The notes: generated by a model not told the origin, from the letters alone. DNA of 64,000 nucleotides from Pseudomonas putida (GCF_001636055.1 NZ_CP011789.1:2728001-2792000), one strand, 5' to 3'; numbered from the stretch's first letter, positions 52,561 to 63,108 are shown. Translations and numbers: made by a program.

Positions 52561-52587
52561 TGCAGGGGCCGCAACGCAGCCCCTGCA
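52561..52587. terminator. Hairpin between convergent DUF1615 and MFS genes
   Basis: TGCAGGGGC (52561-52569) pairs perfectly with GCCCCTGCA (52579-52587) around a 9-base loop. It lies 12 bases after one stop and 5 bases from the other. Likely bidirectional. Confidence 0.6.
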
Positions 52588-52591
52588 AGGC

Positions 52592-53818
52592 TCAGGCAGG
52601 CTGGGCTGCCAGGCTGTTGCTGACGTTACGCCCCAGTACCAGCACGGTGACGAATCCGCAACCGACCAGCGCCGTGGCCAGGCTCAGCAGCACCGAGCTG
52701 CCCAGTTGGTCGACGATCCGCCCACCGAAGAACGAGCCCAGTGCGATGATCACCTGGAACATGGCCACGAACAGCGGCATGCCGCGTTCGACATCCTTGG
52801 GCGCGACCACGAACATCCAGATGCTGGCACAGGCCGGGAAGGCACCGAAGGCAAAGCCCCACAGTGCGATCAGCATCACCGCCCCAGTCATGCCGGTGGC
52901 GAAGTAAGGGAACAGTGCGGTGCTGATGCCGATCAGCAAGGCCACCAGCAGCAGGGTGTAGCGCACGCTGCGGTTGGCGGCGAAGCCGGCGAACAGGTTG
53001 CCGATGACGCCGGCTACGCCGTAGAGCAGCAACAGCGAGCCGATGGTTGCGCCGTCGAAGCCCGAGCTTTGCTTGAAGAACGGTGCGACATAGGTGTACG
53101 CGGCAAAGTGCGCCAGGCCAATCAGCAAGACCGCGATCAGGCCGACCCGTGCCAGCGGATTGATGAACAGCGCCGGCAAGTCACTGATGCGGATGGCCTT
53201 GTCGGGATTGAGCCGTGGCAGCAGGAAGACCTGCGCGAGCAGCACCGGCACACCCAGCAGGGCGGTCACCAGGAAGGTCATGCGCCAGCCCATCAGGCCG
53301 CTGAGCCAGGTGCCGACCGGCACGCCCAGCACCGTGGCCAGGGTGACCCCGACCATGATGATCGAAGTCGCCTGGGCCACGCCCACCCCCTTGGGCGCCA
53401 GGCGCCCGCTCAGGGCAATGGCCGTGGCCCAGAAGCCACCGATGCTGATACCCAGCAGCACGCGGCCGAACAGCAGCAGGCTGAAGTCGCTGGCATAGGC
53501 CACCACCGAGTTGGCGATGATCATGATCAGCGTCAGGCCGATCAGCAGGTAGCGGCGGTCCATGGCACCGATGCCCACCGACAGCAGCGGAGCGGCGAGG
53601 GCGGCCATGATACCGGGCAGGGTGACCATCAGGCCGGCTTGCCCGGCACTGATGCCCAGGTCGCTGGCCACATCGTTGAGAACGCCTACCGGGAGGAATT
53701 CACTGGTCACCAGGGCGAAGGCGCCCACGGCAACCGAGAGAATCGCCAGCCACTGCTGTTTGACGCTCTGTTGGTTATGTTCAAGAAGGCCATCGGGGGC
53801 CTGATTGACGCTTGGCAT
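52592..53818 (-). CDS. MFS transporter, drug/nucleoside efflux (DHA1) type
   Basis: 408-residue major-facilitator protein with 12 hydrophobic segments. VGAFALVTSEFLPVGVLNDVA is the DHA1 helix-1 motif shared by AraJ, YdhP and NepI exporters; GALMDRRYLLI-like loop (GIGAMDRRYLLIG) follows helix 2 and GVPVGTWLSGLMGWRMTF is motif C. Substrate unknown, probably efflux of a sugar, nucleoside or drug. Confidence 0.87.
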   Translation of the reverse strand: MPSVNQAPDGLLEHNQQSVKQQWLAILSVAVGAFALVTSEFLPVGVLNDVASDLGISAGQAGLMVTLPGIMAALAAPLLSVGIGAMDRRYLLIGLTLIMIIANSVVAYASDFSLLLFGRVLLGISIGGFWATAIALSGRLAPKGVGVAQATSIIMVGVTLATVLGVPVGTWLSGLMGWRMTFLVTALLGVPVLLAQVFLLPRLNPDKAIRISDLPALFINPLARVGLIAVLLIGLAHFAAYTYVAPFFKQSSGFDGATIGSLLLLYGVAGVIGNLFAGFAANRSVRYTLLLVALLIGISTALFPYFATGMTGAVMLIALWGFAFGAFPACASIWMFVVAPKDVERGMPLFVAMFQVIIALGSFFGGRIVDQLGSSVLLSLATALVGCGFVTVLVLGRNVSNSLAAQPA

Positions 53819-54025
53819 GGTACGGATTCCAAGTGTTGTCGCCTGGAGCAGGCGCAGGAGGCGGGAAAATAGGAGGGCGATTATAGAAGTGGGTTCCGAA
53901 AGGCCTATAGGCAGGCCGTTCGATAGTAATCATCAGTGTGATCGATGGATCGCTCGGCTGACCTCATCCAGCGCGGCATTCCCAATCTCCCCTTCACTGA
54001 GTACACTTGCGACATGTTCTTATTT

Positions 54026-54044
54026 GCATCTAATAATCTTTTTC
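54026..54044. promoter_or_regulatory. Fur-box-like site upstream of FecI system C
   Basis: GCATCTAATAATCTTTTTC matches the 19-bp Fur pattern (GATAATGATAATCATTATC family) at roughly 13 positions and lies 13 bases before the sigma gene ATG. Confidence 0.45.
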
Positions 54045-54057
54045 GGGGAGGAGCGTG

Positions 54058-54573
54058 ATGTCCACCGTTGTAGCTGACGGCGCCGCGCACATGGGTTTGG
54101 AAACACTGTACCGCGAGCACAGCGGCTGGCTGCACGGCTGGTTGCGTCAGCGCATGAATAACGCCGCCGATGCTGCGGACTTGGCCCAGGACACGTTCAT
54201 CCGGGTGTTGCTGGCGCGCAGTGCAGGCATGCTCAACGAGCCACGGCATTATCTGGCGACCATCGCTCGCGGCCTGGTCATCGATCTCTACCGGCGTCGC
54301 AGCCTGGAAAGCGCCTACCTCCAAGCCTTGGCGCAACAGCCCGAGCACTATGCGCCCAGCGCTGAAACCCGTGCTGCCGTGCTGGAAACGTTGATGGCCA
54401 TCGACCGTATGCTCGATGGTCTCGGCGAGCGCACGCGGGCGATCTTCCTGGCCGTACAGCTTGACGGCCTGAGCTACGAAAAAGCCGCCACCCGGCTGGG
54501 TGTTTCGGTCAGTACCGTGCGCAAGCACCTGGCCCGTGGGCTGATGCATTGCTTGCTGATCGACGACGCATGA
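54058..54573 (+). CDS. ECF sigma factor, FecI type (system C)
   Basis: 171-residue iron-starvation sigma factor. Region 2: LETLYREHSGWLHGWLRQRM, then ADAADLAQDTFIRVL. Region 4: LSYEKAATRLGVSVSTVRKHLARGLMHCL. A GGGAGGAG ribosome-binding site precedes the ATG at 54058 (an in-frame GTG lies at 54055). Ends in ATGA overlap with the FecR gene. Confidence 0.92.
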   Translation: MSTVVADGAAHMGLETLYREHSGWLHGWLRQRMNNAADAADLAQDTFIRVLLARSAGMLNEPRHYLATIARGLVIDLYRRRSLESAYLQALAQQPEHYAPSAETRAAVLETLMAIDRMLDGLGERTRAIFLAVQLDGLSYEKAATRLGVSVSTVRKHLARGLMHCLLIDDA

Positions 54574-55490
54574 AGGCCATTCTAGCCGATGCTGTGAACT
54601 GGTATGTGCGCCTGCACGACAGCGACGTCGATGAAGCCACTCGCGTCCAATGGCAAGCCTGGTACGCCGCCGACAACCGTCATGCCGAAGCCTGGGCACG
54701 CCTGGAGCAATTGCAGTACCGCCTGGGCAACGCCCCTCGTGGTGCGGCGCAGACACTGCAGGCCGCACGCTGGGATCGACGTTCCGCGGTGAAGGCCCTG
54801 GCGCTGCTGCTCGGGGTCGGAGCGGTGGGGTGGCAGGGCTATCGGGTCTCGCCCTGGCGTGCCGATTACTGGACTCGGGTGGGTGAGCGGCGGCAATTGA
54901 CGCTTGCCGACGGTACGCGGCTGGACCTCAACACTGACAGCCGAGTGGACGTCGTGTTCGACGCCGGGCAGCGCCTGATTCAACTGCGCCAGGGCGAGAT
55001 TCTGGTGGACACTGCCCAGGATCCGCGTCCGCTCAGCGTGTGCACCGCCGAAGGCGACATCCTGGCCCTTGGCGCCCGCTTCAGCGTGCGCCAGGACGCT
55101 GGCGTAAGTCATGTCACGGTGGCCACCCAGGCCGTGGAGGTGCAAGCCAAGCGCATGTCGCAACGGCTGCGCATCGATACCGGCTACAGCCTGAGCTTCA
55201 CTGCCGACAGTTTCGGGCCGCTGCGACCGATGGAGCCCGATGCCCAGGCCTGGGTCCAGGGCATGCTGGTCAGCGTCGATTGGCGCTTGGGTGATGTGGT
55301 GCAGGCCTTGGCCCGCTACCGGCCTGGTTATCTCGGCTGCTCGAAGGAGGTCGCCGGGCTGCGCTTGTCCGGCGCCTTCAACCTCGATGACACCAACGTT
55401 GCGCTGGCCAGCCTGGAAGACGCCTTGCCGATCCGCGTCCGACGCATGACCGACTACTGGGTGCGCCTGGAGCCCTCCGGGCTGGGGTAA
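54570..55490 (+). CDS. FecR-type anti-sigma/regulator (system C)
   Basis: 306-residue FecR protein. Cytoplasmic DUF4880 helices (AVNWYVRLHDSDVDEATRVQWQAWYAADNRHAEAW in two blocks), a membrane span near residues 72-90 (ALALLLGVGAVGWQGY), then FecR domain (LTLADGTRLDLNTDSRVDV, LRQGEILVDT) and C-terminal receptor-contact region. Couples system C's receptor to its sigma factor. Confidence 0.92.
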   Translation: MKAILADAVNWYVRLHDSDVDEATRVQWQAWYAADNRHAEAWARLEQLQYRLGNAPRGAAQTLQAARWDRRSAVKALALLLGVGAVGWQGYRVSPWRADYWTRVGERRQLTLADGTRLDLNTDSRVDVVFDAGQRLIQLRQGEILVDTAQDPRPLSVCTAEGDILALGARFSVRQDAGVSHVTVATQAVEVQAKRMSQRLRIDTGYSLSFTADSFGPLRPMEPDAQAWVQGMLVSVDWRLGDVVQALARYRPGYLGCSKEVAGLRLSGAFNLDDTNVALASLEDALPIRVRRMTDYWVRLEPSGLG

Positions 55491-55614
55491 GCGGGTCATA
55501 GGCGTTGCCCGAATTTTTTTTGCCTCGGGGTAACAGATTTCTTTTGCTGGCTCGGCCCTTGAGGGAGCGCGCATCTGGCGCGCCCATGCCAACCAGATCA
55601 GGAACCCCAATCTC

Positions 55615-58026
55615 ATGTCCGCACGCCGTTCCTCGCTAGCCAGCAGCATTCGCCAGGCGACCCTCGCGCTGAGCCTGTGCAGCGCCGCACTGGCGACTTC
55701 GACCGCCTGGGCTGCCCCACAGCACTACGATATTCCCGCTGGCAGCCTGGCCGCTGCGATCAGCCAGTTCGCCGCGGCCAGCGGCGTGACCATCAGCTTC
55801 AGCCAAGAAGAGGCGGATGGCCTGCGGTCATCGGGGCTGCACGGCAGCTTCGAGCTGGAGCAGGGTTTCGCCCACTTGCTGCAAGGTACCGGATTACGGA
55901 TCCAGCAGATGGGCGAGAAGCGCTACGTGCTGAGCAAGGCGCCAGCCGAAGGCACGGTGGAACTGGGGGCCACCAGCATCGATGCCACGGGGCTGGGCAG
56001 CACGACCGAGGGTACTGGCAGCTATGCGACGGGCTCGGCGAGCACCGCGACCGGCCTGCGCCTGTCGGCACGCGAGACGCCCCAGTCCATCAGTGTGGTC
56101 ACCCGCCAGCGGATCGAAGACCAGAACCTGACGGACGTTGCCCAGGTGCTTGAACAGACCCCTGGTGTGGTCGTCGACAGCATGGGGCCGGCCGGTAGTG
56201 ACGGCAACAACATTTATGTCCGTGGTTTCCAGGTGGGCAGCTACCAGGTCGACGGCGTCAATCGACCTGACAGCTACGGTTTTCGTGACGACCTGGCCGA
56301 TATGGTGAGCTACGACCGCGTCGAGGTGGTTCGCGGCGCCACGGGGCTGATGTCGGGTACCGGTGATCCGGGCGCCACCATCAACCTGATTCGCAAGAAA
56401 CCGACGCTGCAGACCCAGCGCAAACTGACGCTCAAGGCCGGCTCCTGGGACAACTATCGCACCGAGCTGGACGTGTCCGGGAAGCTGTCCGAAAGCGGCC
56501 ATGTCCGTGGGCGCTTCGTGGCGTCGACCACCGACAGCCAAAGCCATATCGACCGCCAATCGCTGGAGCGCCAGGTGGCCTACGGCGTGGTGGAGTGGGA
56601 TGTCACCGACAGCACGATGCTGACCGTAGGCGCCGAATACCAGGAGATGGACAACGACGGCGCGGGCAACCATGGCTTCCCGATGTTCAATAGCGATGGC
56701 AGCCACTTCAAGCCTTCGCGCTCGTTCAACTCGGCGTCCGACTGGAGCTATCACAAGCGCCGCACGAAAACCCTGTTCACCACCTTGGAGCACCAGTTGG
56801 ACAACGGCTGGCAGCTGAAACTGAACGCCGAGCACAGCCGCCGCAGCTATGACGACGCCTTCGCCACCGCCGCCAACGGCACCGTAAACCCCGACGGCAG
56901 CGGCATCAGTACCTGGACCGGCCGTTGGGCGGGGGACCCCCGGCAGACGTCGTTCGATCTCTCTGCCTCTGGCCCCTTCGAGTTGCTGTCGCGCGAGCAC
57001 CAGGCGTATGTGGGCGCCAGTCATTACCGGGCGTATTACCGCAATGACGGTTATCCGCTCTGGTCTTTCCAGACCATCGACAACATCCATACCTGGGACG
57101 GCTCGCTGGCGGTTCCGGATGCCATCCACACCAAGTCGTCGCGCGATGCGCTGGACGAAACCCAGGATGGCCTGGTGGCTTCGGTGCGCTGGAGCCTGGC
57201 CGATGACCTGTCGCTGATTACCGGTGCGCGGGTGATCGACTGGAAACGTGACGAAGCCAACACCAACCTCTCGAGCGGGGCGACCCGCCGGACCTCGCGC
57301 AGCGAAACCGGCGTCGTCACGCCATACATCGGGCTGGTGTACGACCTGGCCGAGAACTGGTCGGCCTACGCCAGCTACACCACCATCTTCAAGCCGCAGA
57401 ACAGCAAGGATGTGGGCGGCAACTACCTCGACCCGCTCGAAGGCGTGAACTACGAGCTGGGTATAAAGAGCGAGTTCTTCGACAAGCGCCTGACCACCGC
57501 GCTCAGCGTTTTCGAAGTGCACCAGGATAATCTCGCCGTGGCCGACGGCAGCAACCTTGCCCCGGATGGCAACCAGGCTTACCGCGCCGAGTCCGGCACC
57601 AAGACCCGTGGTTTCGAAATGGAAATGACGGGGGAGATCCTGCCTGACTGGCAAGTCTCCGCGAGCTACACCTACGCGGTGAGCAAGAACGCCGATGGCG
57701 ATCGCCTGCTCACCGAAGTACCACGCGATACCCTCAAGCTGTTCACCAGCTACCGCCTGCAGTCGCTGCCGCAGTTGAAGGTTGGCGGGGGCGTGCGCTG
57801 GCAGGGCATGGAGTACTACAAGGATGCCGGGCCCAACAACGAGACCTTCACCCAAGGCGCCTACAGCATCGTCGACGTAATGGCGCAATACGCCTTCACG
57901 CCGCAGACCAGCGTGTCCTTGAACCTCAATAACCTGTTCGACGAGAAGTACTACACCGCGATCGGCTCGCGGGGCTGGTATGGCACGCCGCGCAGCGCAA
58001 CGGCCACGCTGGTGTATGCGTTCTGA
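55615..58026 (+). CDS. TonB-dependent siderophore receptor with STN domain (system C)
   Basis: 803-residue ferric-siderophore transducer. Signal peptide ends at TAWAA (about 34); the STN domain follows (QHYDIPAGSLAAAISQFAAAS). The plug shows RETPQSISVVTRQRIEDQ, VYDRVEVVRGATGLMSG-type block (YDRVEVVRGATGLMSGTGDP) and ATINLIRKKPT; the barrel ends SATATLVYAF. This pattern is that of FpvA/FoxA-like receptors for pyoverdine or hydroxamate siderophores. A 124-base leader separates it from FecR. Confidence 0.94.
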   Translation: MSARRSSLASSIRQATLALSLCSAALATSTAWAAPQHYDIPAGSLAAAISQFAAASGVTISFSQEEADGLRSSGLHGSFELEQGFAHLLQGTGLRIQQMGEKRYVLSKAPAEGTVELGATSIDATGLGSTTEGTGSYATGSASTATGLRLSARETPQSISVVTRQRIEDQNLTDVAQVLEQTPGVVVDSMGPAGSDGNNIYVRGFQVGSYQVDGVNRPDSYGFRDDLADMVSYDRVEVVRGATGLMSGTGDPGATINLIRKKPTLQTQRKLTLKAGSWDNYRTELDVSGKLSESGHVRGRFVASTTDSQSHIDRQSLERQVAYGVVEWDVTDSTMLTVGAEYQEMDNDGAGNHGFPMFNSDGSHFKPSRSFNSASDWSYHKRRTKTLFTTLEHQLDNGWQLKLNAEHSRRSYDDAFATAANGTVNPDGSGISTWTGRWAGDPRQTSFDLSASGPFELLSREHQAYVGASHYRAYYRNDGYPLWSFQTIDNIHTWDGSLAVPDAIHTKSSRDALDETQDGLVASVRWSLADDLSLITGARVIDWKRDEANTNLSSGATRRTSRSETGVVTPYIGLVYDLAENWSAYASYTTIFKPQNSKDVGGNYLDPLEGVNYELGIKSEFFDKRLTTALSVFEVHQDNLAVADGSNLAPDGNQAYRAESGTKTRGFEMEMTGEILPDWQVSASYTYAVSKNADGDRLLTEVPRDTLKLFTSYRLQSLPQLKVGGGVRWQGMEYYKDAGPNNETFTQGAYSIVDVMAQYAFTPQTSVSLNLNNLFDEKYYTAIGSRGWYGTPRSATATLVYAF

Positions 58027-58080
58027 TATGACCCCTTGAGGCAACCGATGCTGATCCGCGTGATCATCTGGCGCACTGCC

Positions 58081-58896
58081 TCACGCAGTTGACCTGCTGA
58101 CCTGAGCGCCACGCCTTGCCGGGCGCTCGGGCAGTACGGCGGCCTGCAACTGGCGCCCCGCGGGATGCTCGAACGACAGTTCACCCTCCACGGCCCGATC
58201 TTCGACGATGCGCCCTGCGTCAAGCACTACAACCCGCTGGCAGAAGTACCGCACCAGGCTCAGGTCATGGCTGATCAGCAGGAAAGCCGTGCCGTTGTCG
58301 CGACGCAGTGCGTCGAGCCGTTGCAGCAGTTGCAGTTGCAGCACGCGATCGAGGTTCGAAAGCGCCTCGTCGAGCACCACCAGCTTTGGCGAGATTGCCA
58401 GCGCCCGGGCGATGTTGGCGCGCTGTAGCTGGCCGCCGCTCAGTTGCTGTGGCAAGCGTTCGGCATGCTCGGCGTGCAGGCCCATCTGCTCCAGCAGCTC
58501 GATGGCCCGTAGGCGTTGGGCTGCCTCACTCAGATCGCTCAGGTGCCGCAGTGGCTCGGCAATGCTCCAACCGATGCTGCGCTGTGGGTTGAACGCCCCC
58601 GGCGCGTCCTGGAACACCAACTGCACGGTCCGCTGGAAGGCCCGTGCCGGTTCGCCGCGCAGTTGGCTGACCGCTTGCCCGGCGAAGGTAACCTGCCCCT
58701 GGCTCGGAGTTTCGAGCCCGAGCAGCAGGCGGGCGAGGGTGCTTTTGCCACTGCCGCTGCAGCCCAGCAAACCAATGGATTCGCCCGCTTGAAGTTGCAG
58801 GTCGATACCGTCGAGCACCTGCAGCCAGCCGCGTTTGCGCAGCAAGCCGCCGGTGCGGTAGCGATGGCTCAGTTGCTGGACATGCAGCAGGCTCAT
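58081..58896 (-). CDS. nikE: Nickel import ATP-binding protein NikE
   Basis: 271-residue ABC ATPase. Walker A GCSGSGKS, signature LSGGQLQRANIARAL, Walker B LVVLDEALSNLD (DEA where DEP is usual), H-loop LLISHDLSLVRYFC. Last gene of the nickel importer operon and convergent with receptor C. Overlaps nikD by ATGA. Confidence 0.9.
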   Translation of the reverse strand: MSLLHVQQLSHRYRTGGLLRKRGWLQVLDGIDLQLQAGESIGLLGCSGSGKSTLARLLLGLETPSQGQVTFAGQAVSQLRGEPARAFQRTVQLVFQDAPGAFNPQRSIGWSIAEPLRHLSDLSEAAQRLRAIELLEQMGLHAEHAERLPQQLSGGQLQRANIARALAISPKLVVLDEALSNLDRVLQLQLLQRLDALRRDNGTAFLLISHDLSLVRYFCQRVVVLDAGRIVEDRAVEGELSFEHPAGRQLQAAVLPERPARRGAQVSRSTA

Positions 58897-59663
58897 GCTT
58901 GGCTCCCGCAGAGGATTCGATGGGCTTTGAGCAAGGTGCGAGCAGTGTCGCTGACAGGGCGGTCGAACAGTGCATGCACGGCTTGGCGCTCGACGATGCG
59001 GCCGGCATCCATCACCGCTACCTGATCGGCGCAGCGCGCCACCACCCCCATGTCATGGGTCACCAGCAGCACCCCGAGGCCATGCCGTCCAACCAGCTCC
59101 ATCAGCACGTCGAGAAAGCGTGCCTGGCTTACCGCGTCGAGATCGCTGGTGGGCTCGTCGGCCAGCAGGAACGGAGTTTCGGCCATCAGCGCCAAGGCGA
59201 TCATCATGCGCTGCAGCATGCCGCCGCTGAGCTGGAAGGCGAACGCTTGCAGCACGCGGGCGTGATCCGTCAGGCCCACGGCCGCCAGGCAGTCGGCCAT
59301 GCGCTCGCGGGCGGCGGCGCCGGTGATACCGTGCTGGCGAAGGGTTTCGAGCCCGTGGCTGGCCATGCTGCTTACCGGGTTGAAGGCACTGCGCGGGTTC
59401 TGCAGCACCAGGCCGGCCAGGCGGCCACGCACCTGGGCGGCGCTCACCGGTTGGCCGTCGAGCAGCAACTGGCCCTGGGTACGCACAAGGCCCGCAGGCA
59501 ACAGGTCGAGCATGCCCAGGCAGCTCAGGGATTTGCCCGAACCACTGGCCCCGACCAGTGCGCAGACCTCGCCGCGGCGCAACTGCAGGTCGACGCCATG
59601 CACCAGCAAACCGGCGTGGGACGCTATGAGCAGGTCCTGGATTTCGAGGGTCGCTGGCATCAT
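58893..59663 (-). CDS. nikD: Nickel import ATP-binding protein NikD
   Basis: 256-residue ABC ATPase. Walker A GASGSGKS, signature LSGGMLQRMMIALAL (the SGGMLQR form is typical of NikD), Walker B LLADEPTSDLD. Pairs with NikE to power nickel import through NikBC. Starts directly after the nikC stop. Confidence 0.91.
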   Translation of the reverse strand: MMPATLEIQDLLIASHAGLLVHGVDLQLRRGEVCALVGASGSGKSLSCLGMLDLLPAGLVRTQGQLLLDGQPVSAAQVRGRLAGLVLQNPRSAFNPVSSMASHGLETLRQHGITGAAARERMADCLAAVGLTDHARVLQAFAFQLSGGMLQRMMIALALMAETPFLLADEPTSDLDAVSQARFLDVLMELVGRHGLGVLLVTHDMGVVARCADQVAVMDAGRIVERQAVHALFDRPVSDTARTLLKAHRILCGSQA

Positions 59664-60509
59664 CTAGTGGTGCTCCCGGGTCGGGTCGAGGCGGTCGCGC
59701 AGTGCGTCGCCCAGCAGGTTGAAGGCCATCACCGAGAAGAAGATCATCAGCCCCGGCAACAGCAGCAGGTGGGGGTGGCTCCAGATGAACTCCTTGGCAT
59801 CGTTGATCATCACGCCCCACTCGGCCGTAGGCGGTGCCACACCCAGGCCGAGAAACGACAGGCCCGAGACGTGCAGCATCATGTGGCCGATGTCCATGGT
59901 CGCCAGTACCAGCAAGGGGCCTGCGATGTTCGGCAGCACGTGCTGGCGCAGGCGGGTGCTGCGCGAGGCACCGGCCAGGCGCGAGGCCAGCACGTATTCA
60001 CGACCACGCTGGGCAATCACCATGCCGCGCACCATGCGCGCATACCACGCCCAATGGGACAACGCGATGGCGATGATCACGTTGGTCAGGCCGGTACCGA
60101 GCAGCGTGACGAAGAAGAACGCCAGCACCAGGGTCGGAAAGGTCATGAACATGTCGCACAGGCGCATCAGCAGCAGGTCGGTGCGCCCGCCGACAAAGCC
60201 CGCGAGGCCTCCCACGGCGAGTCCGAGCGCCAGTACCAGGGCCAGGGTCAACATCACGCTGCCCAGCGACAGGCGGGTACCGACGATCAAGCGCGACAGC
60301 AGGTCGCGGCCCAGGTGATCGGTGCCCAGCCAGTGGCTGGCATCGGGTGGCATGAGGCGCTGGCCGAGGTCGACCAGATCGGGGTCGTGCGGGGTCAGCC
60401 ACTGGCCGAATACGGCCAGTACCGCCAGCAGGCCAACCAGCACCAGGCCCAGGACCAGCCCCGCATGGCCGGGCACGGCCGGCCGACGAATTGCCCAGCG
60501 CGTACTCAT
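59664..60509 (-). CDS. nikC: Nickel ABC transporter permease NikC
   Basis: 281-residue permease with five to six membrane spans. [25 protein letters not shown] and the EAA loop ([29 protein letters not shown]) are typical of the DppC/NikC branch. The ATG at 60509 overlaps the nikB stop by ATGA; the longer frame to 60614 duplicates nikB sequence in another frame. Confidence 0.91.
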   Translation of the reverse strand: MSTRWAIRRPAVPGHAGLVLGLVLVGLLAVLAVFGQWLTPHDPDLVDLGQRLMPPDASHWLGTDHLGRDLLSRLIVGTRLSLGSVMLTLALVLALGLAVGGLAGFVGGRTDLLLMRLCDMFMTFPTLVLAFFFVTLLGTGLTNVIIAIALSHWAWYARMVRGMVIAQRGREYVLASRLAGASRSTRLRQHVLPNIAGPLLVLATMDIGHMMLHVSGLSFLGLGVAPPTAEWGVMINDAKEFIWSHPHLLLLPGLMIFFSVMAFNLLGDALRDRLDPTREHH

Positions 60510-61447
60510 GCGCGTGCGCCCTCCAGCCGGCTGCGTGGGTCGAGCCAGGCGTAGCACACGTCCACGACCAGGTTGCAGAGCATCAACAGGCCGGTCAGCA
60601 GCAGGGTGAAGCACTGCATCACCGGAAAATCGCGGTTAAGCACCGCCGAGACGGCAAAGCGCCCCACGCCGGGCCAGGCGAAGATGGTCTCGATCACCAG
60701 CGCACCGCCGATCAGTTCGCCCACGTGCATGCCGGTGGCGGTGACGAACGGCAGCCAGGCGTTGCGCAGCACGTGGTCGCGCCACACCCGGCGTTCGGGC
60801 AGGCCCCGGGCGCGGGCGTAGGTGACATGGCGCTGGCCGCTGGCTTCGAGCAGGCTGGCGCGCAACAGGCGAGCATTGATCGACATCGACATCAGGGCAA
60901 TGGTCAGTACTGGCATCACCAGGTGCCCGGCGCGCCCTCGACCGAGCGGCGGCAGCCAGCCCAGCGACAGCGAGAACAGTGCAATCAACAGGAACGCCAG
61001 CCAGAAATTGGGCATCGACACGCCCAGGAAGGTCACCGCCCGGACTGCATGGTCGGGCCAGCGACCCTGCCAGCGCGCGGCCATGAGCCCCAGCGGGATC
61101 GACAGCAACAACGTGCAGGCCAGCGCCAGGCCGCCCAGTTGAAGGGTCGCCGGCAGGTAGTACAACAGGTCGTCCAGTACCGGTCGGCCGGTCAGGTAGG
61201 AAACACCGAAATCCAGATGCAACGCATTCCACAGCCAGTTCAGGTACTGCTCGTACAAGGGCCGATCCAGGCCCAGGGCATGGCGCACTTCGGCAATGGC
61301 CGCATCTGTCGGCGGGATGTGCGACAGGCGCAGGTAATCCAGGGCCGGGTCCGTGCTGCCCAGGTGCAGCAACACGAACACCAGCAGCGACACACCGAGC
61401 ATCACCGGGGCCAGCAATACCAGGCGCAGCAGAATGTAGCGCAGCAT
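60506..61447 (-). CDS. nikB: Nickel ABC transporter permease NikB
   Basis: 313-residue permease of the DppB/NikB branch: N-terminal [25 protein letters not shown] and EAA loop [30 protein letters not shown]. It is one base from the nikA stop. With NikC it forms the membrane channel. Confidence 0.91.
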   Translation of the reverse strand: MLRYILLRLVLLAPVMLGVSLLVFVLLHLGSTDPALDYLRLSHIPPTDAAIAEVRHALGLDRPLYEQYLNWLWNALHLDFGVSYLTGRPVLDDLLYYLPATLQLGGLALACTLLLSIPLGLMAARWQGRWPDHAVRAVTFLGVSMPNFWLAFLLIALFSLSLGWLPPLGRGRAGHLVMPVLTIALMSMSINARLLRASLLEASGQRHVTYARARGLPERRVWRDHVLRNAWLPFVTATGMHVGELIGGALVIETIFAWPGVGRFAVSAVLNRDFPVMQCFTLLLTGLLMLCNLVVDVCYAWLDPRSRLEGARA

Positions 61448-61448
61448 G

Positions 61449-63023
61449 TCAGTGGGCCTGCTTGGGGGTCATGGCCTCGAAGGGCACATCGAACAAGGTG
61501 CTGCCGAATTCGACGTGATCGACCGAATCGCGGTGCACGCTGATGGCGGTGAGGTGGGAGATGGGCAAGTACACCGCCTGCTCGTGCAGGGTGGTCAGGA
61601 TGAAGCGGTACTGCTCGGCGCGTTGTTGCTCGTCGGTGCTGGCCAGCACCTGGCCGATGCGCCGGTCCAGTTCATCCTTCATCGCAAGCCCGCGCTGGGC
61701 CATGTAGTCGGCGTGGCCGGCATAACGCATGGAGCTGACGAACGAATGCGGATCATACGGGGCGCCCCAGGTGTCGGCGAAGATCATGTCAAAGTCACCC
61801 TCGCGCTGGCGCCGCACCAGGGCGCCTTCTTCAACGGCCCGCAACTCGACATGGATACCGACCTTGGCCAACTCGCCCTGCAGGACTTCAGCCAGGCTTT
61901 TCTGCAAGGCACTGGTGCCGAGGAACACCAGCTCGATCGACAGCGGCTCACCGCCCTTGCTGCGCACGCTGGCACCGGGAGCCAGTGTCCAGCCTGCGGA
62001 CTCCAGCGCCTGCCTGGCCTGTGCAGGGTCGTATGGATAGAGTTTCAGGCCGATGTCCGAGTACGGCATGTTGCTGGCGAACAGGGTGTCAGCCCGCGGT
62101 TCCAGGCCGTAGAGGATCTTGTCGATGATCGCCTGCTTGTCCACCGCCTCGTTGATCGCCTGGCGCACCGCCAGGTCGCGCGTGGCGCCACGGCCGGTGT
62201 TCATGGCCAGCGTGCGGGTAGCCAACGGCGCCGACAGGGCAGTGGCGTAGCCTTGGTCGCGCAGGCGCACGAAGGTGGCGGCGCTGATCTCGCCGGCGGC
62301 ACCCTGGATCAGCTCGATTTCACCGGCCTGCAAGGCCAGGGCACGGCTGTTGGGGTCGGGAATGACCTTCACCATGACTTCGCCGTAGGCCGGTTGCGGC
62401 CCCCAGTAGAAAGGGTTGCGCACGAAGCGGTCGAACTCGCCCAGGCGCGACTCGACCCGCATCCAGGGCCCGGTCCCGACTGGCTGGCCGGGCTTGGCTG
62501 CAGGGGCGCCGAAGCGCATCGGGCGGACCTGGGCCAGCTCCATCAGCGTCGGGTAGTAAGGGTGCTTGAGCACCAGGCGCAAGGTCAGGTGATCGGGGGC
62601 CTCGACATGGTCGAGGGTGCTGACCAGCTCCATCCAGCAATGGCGTTGGCTGTTGGCCAGGACCGCATCCAGGTTGGCCTTGGCGACCGCGGCATCGAAC
62701 GGCGTACCGTCGCTGAAACGCACGCCGTCGCGCAAGGTGAAGGTGTAGGTCTTGCCGTCCTCGGACACTTTCCAGCCCGTCGCCAGCCACGGCTCGACGG
62801 TGCCGGCGTGGGTGTAGCGGACCAGCGGTTCGTAGACCATGGCCTGGGCGTACATCTGATTCGGCGCATATCCGCGCGGGTCAATGGGGCCGGCGTTGAC
62901 CGGCCAGGAGTACACCAGTGTCTGACCCGGCGCCGTGGGGGCGGCGGCCTGCGCGAAGGCGCTCATCGCGAGAAGAACAATGCCCCACAGGGCAGGCTTT
63001 CGTTTGCCAGGCTGCTGCTTCAC
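61449..63023 (-). CDS. nikA: Nickel ABC transporter substrate-binding protein NikA
   Basis: 524-residue periplasmic binding protein of SBP family 5, the same length as E. coli NikA. The start is GTG at 63023 with GGGGGA upstream, followed by a signal peptide ([20 protein letters not shown]... AQAAAP). Blocks [32 protein letters not shown] (in two parts) and [23 protein letters not shown] match NikA. Binds Ni2+ with an organic chelator in the periplasm. First gene of nikABCDE; the NikR operator lies between it and nikR. Confidence 0.92.
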   Translation of the reverse strand: MKQQPGKRKPALWGIVLLAMSAFAQAAAPTAPGQTLVYSWPVNAGPIDPRGYAPNQMYAQAMVYEPLVRYTHAGTVEPWLATGWKVSEDGKTYTFTLRDGVRFSDGTPFDAAVAKANLDAVLANSQRHCWMELVSTLDHVEAPDHLTLRLVLKHPYYPTLMELAQVRPMRFGAPAAKPGQPVGTGPWMRVESRLGEFDRFVRNPFYWGPQPAYGEVMVKVIPDPNSRALALQAGEIELIQGAAGEISAATFVRLRDQGYATALSAPLATRTLAMNTGRGATRDLAVRQAINEAVDKQAIIDKILYGLEPRADTLFASNMPYSDIGLKLYPYDPAQARQALESAGWTLAPGASVRSKGGEPLSIELVFLGTSALQKSLAEVLQGELAKVGIHVELRAVEEGALVRRQREGDFDMIFADTWGAPYDPHSFVSSMRYAGHADYMAQRGLAMKDELDRRIGQVLASTDEQQRAEQYRFILTTLHEQAVYLPISHLTAISVHRDSVDHVEFGSTLFDVPFEAMTPKQAH

Positions 63024-63069
63024 ACTGCGTCCCCCACTTCGATGGAGGCCGTAGGCTAAAGAGCGGTGG

Positions 63070-63097
63070 GTATGATGTCTATAAAAAATCATCTTAC
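63070..63097. promoter_or_regulatory. NikR operator between nikA and nikR
   Basis: GTATGA (63070-63075), 16 bases, then TCTTAC (63092-63097). E. coli NikR binds GTATGA-N16-TCATAC, so only one half-site base differs and the spacing is exact. It lies upstream of both nikA (start 63023, minus) and nikR (start 63109, plus), allowing nickel-dependent repression of both. Confidence 0.85.
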
Positions 63098-63108
63098 TGG
63101 AAGTGAAA

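Noticed and set aside
58027-58080. Possible terminator between receptor C and nikE
   Set aside because: Only a 5-bp TGATC/GATCA pairing was found with no T tract; too weak to list as a terminator.
61446-63059. 537-codon plus-strand open frame opposite nikA
   Set aside because: Covers nikA in antisense, lacks any motif, and NikA is clearly real by length, signal peptide and operon position.
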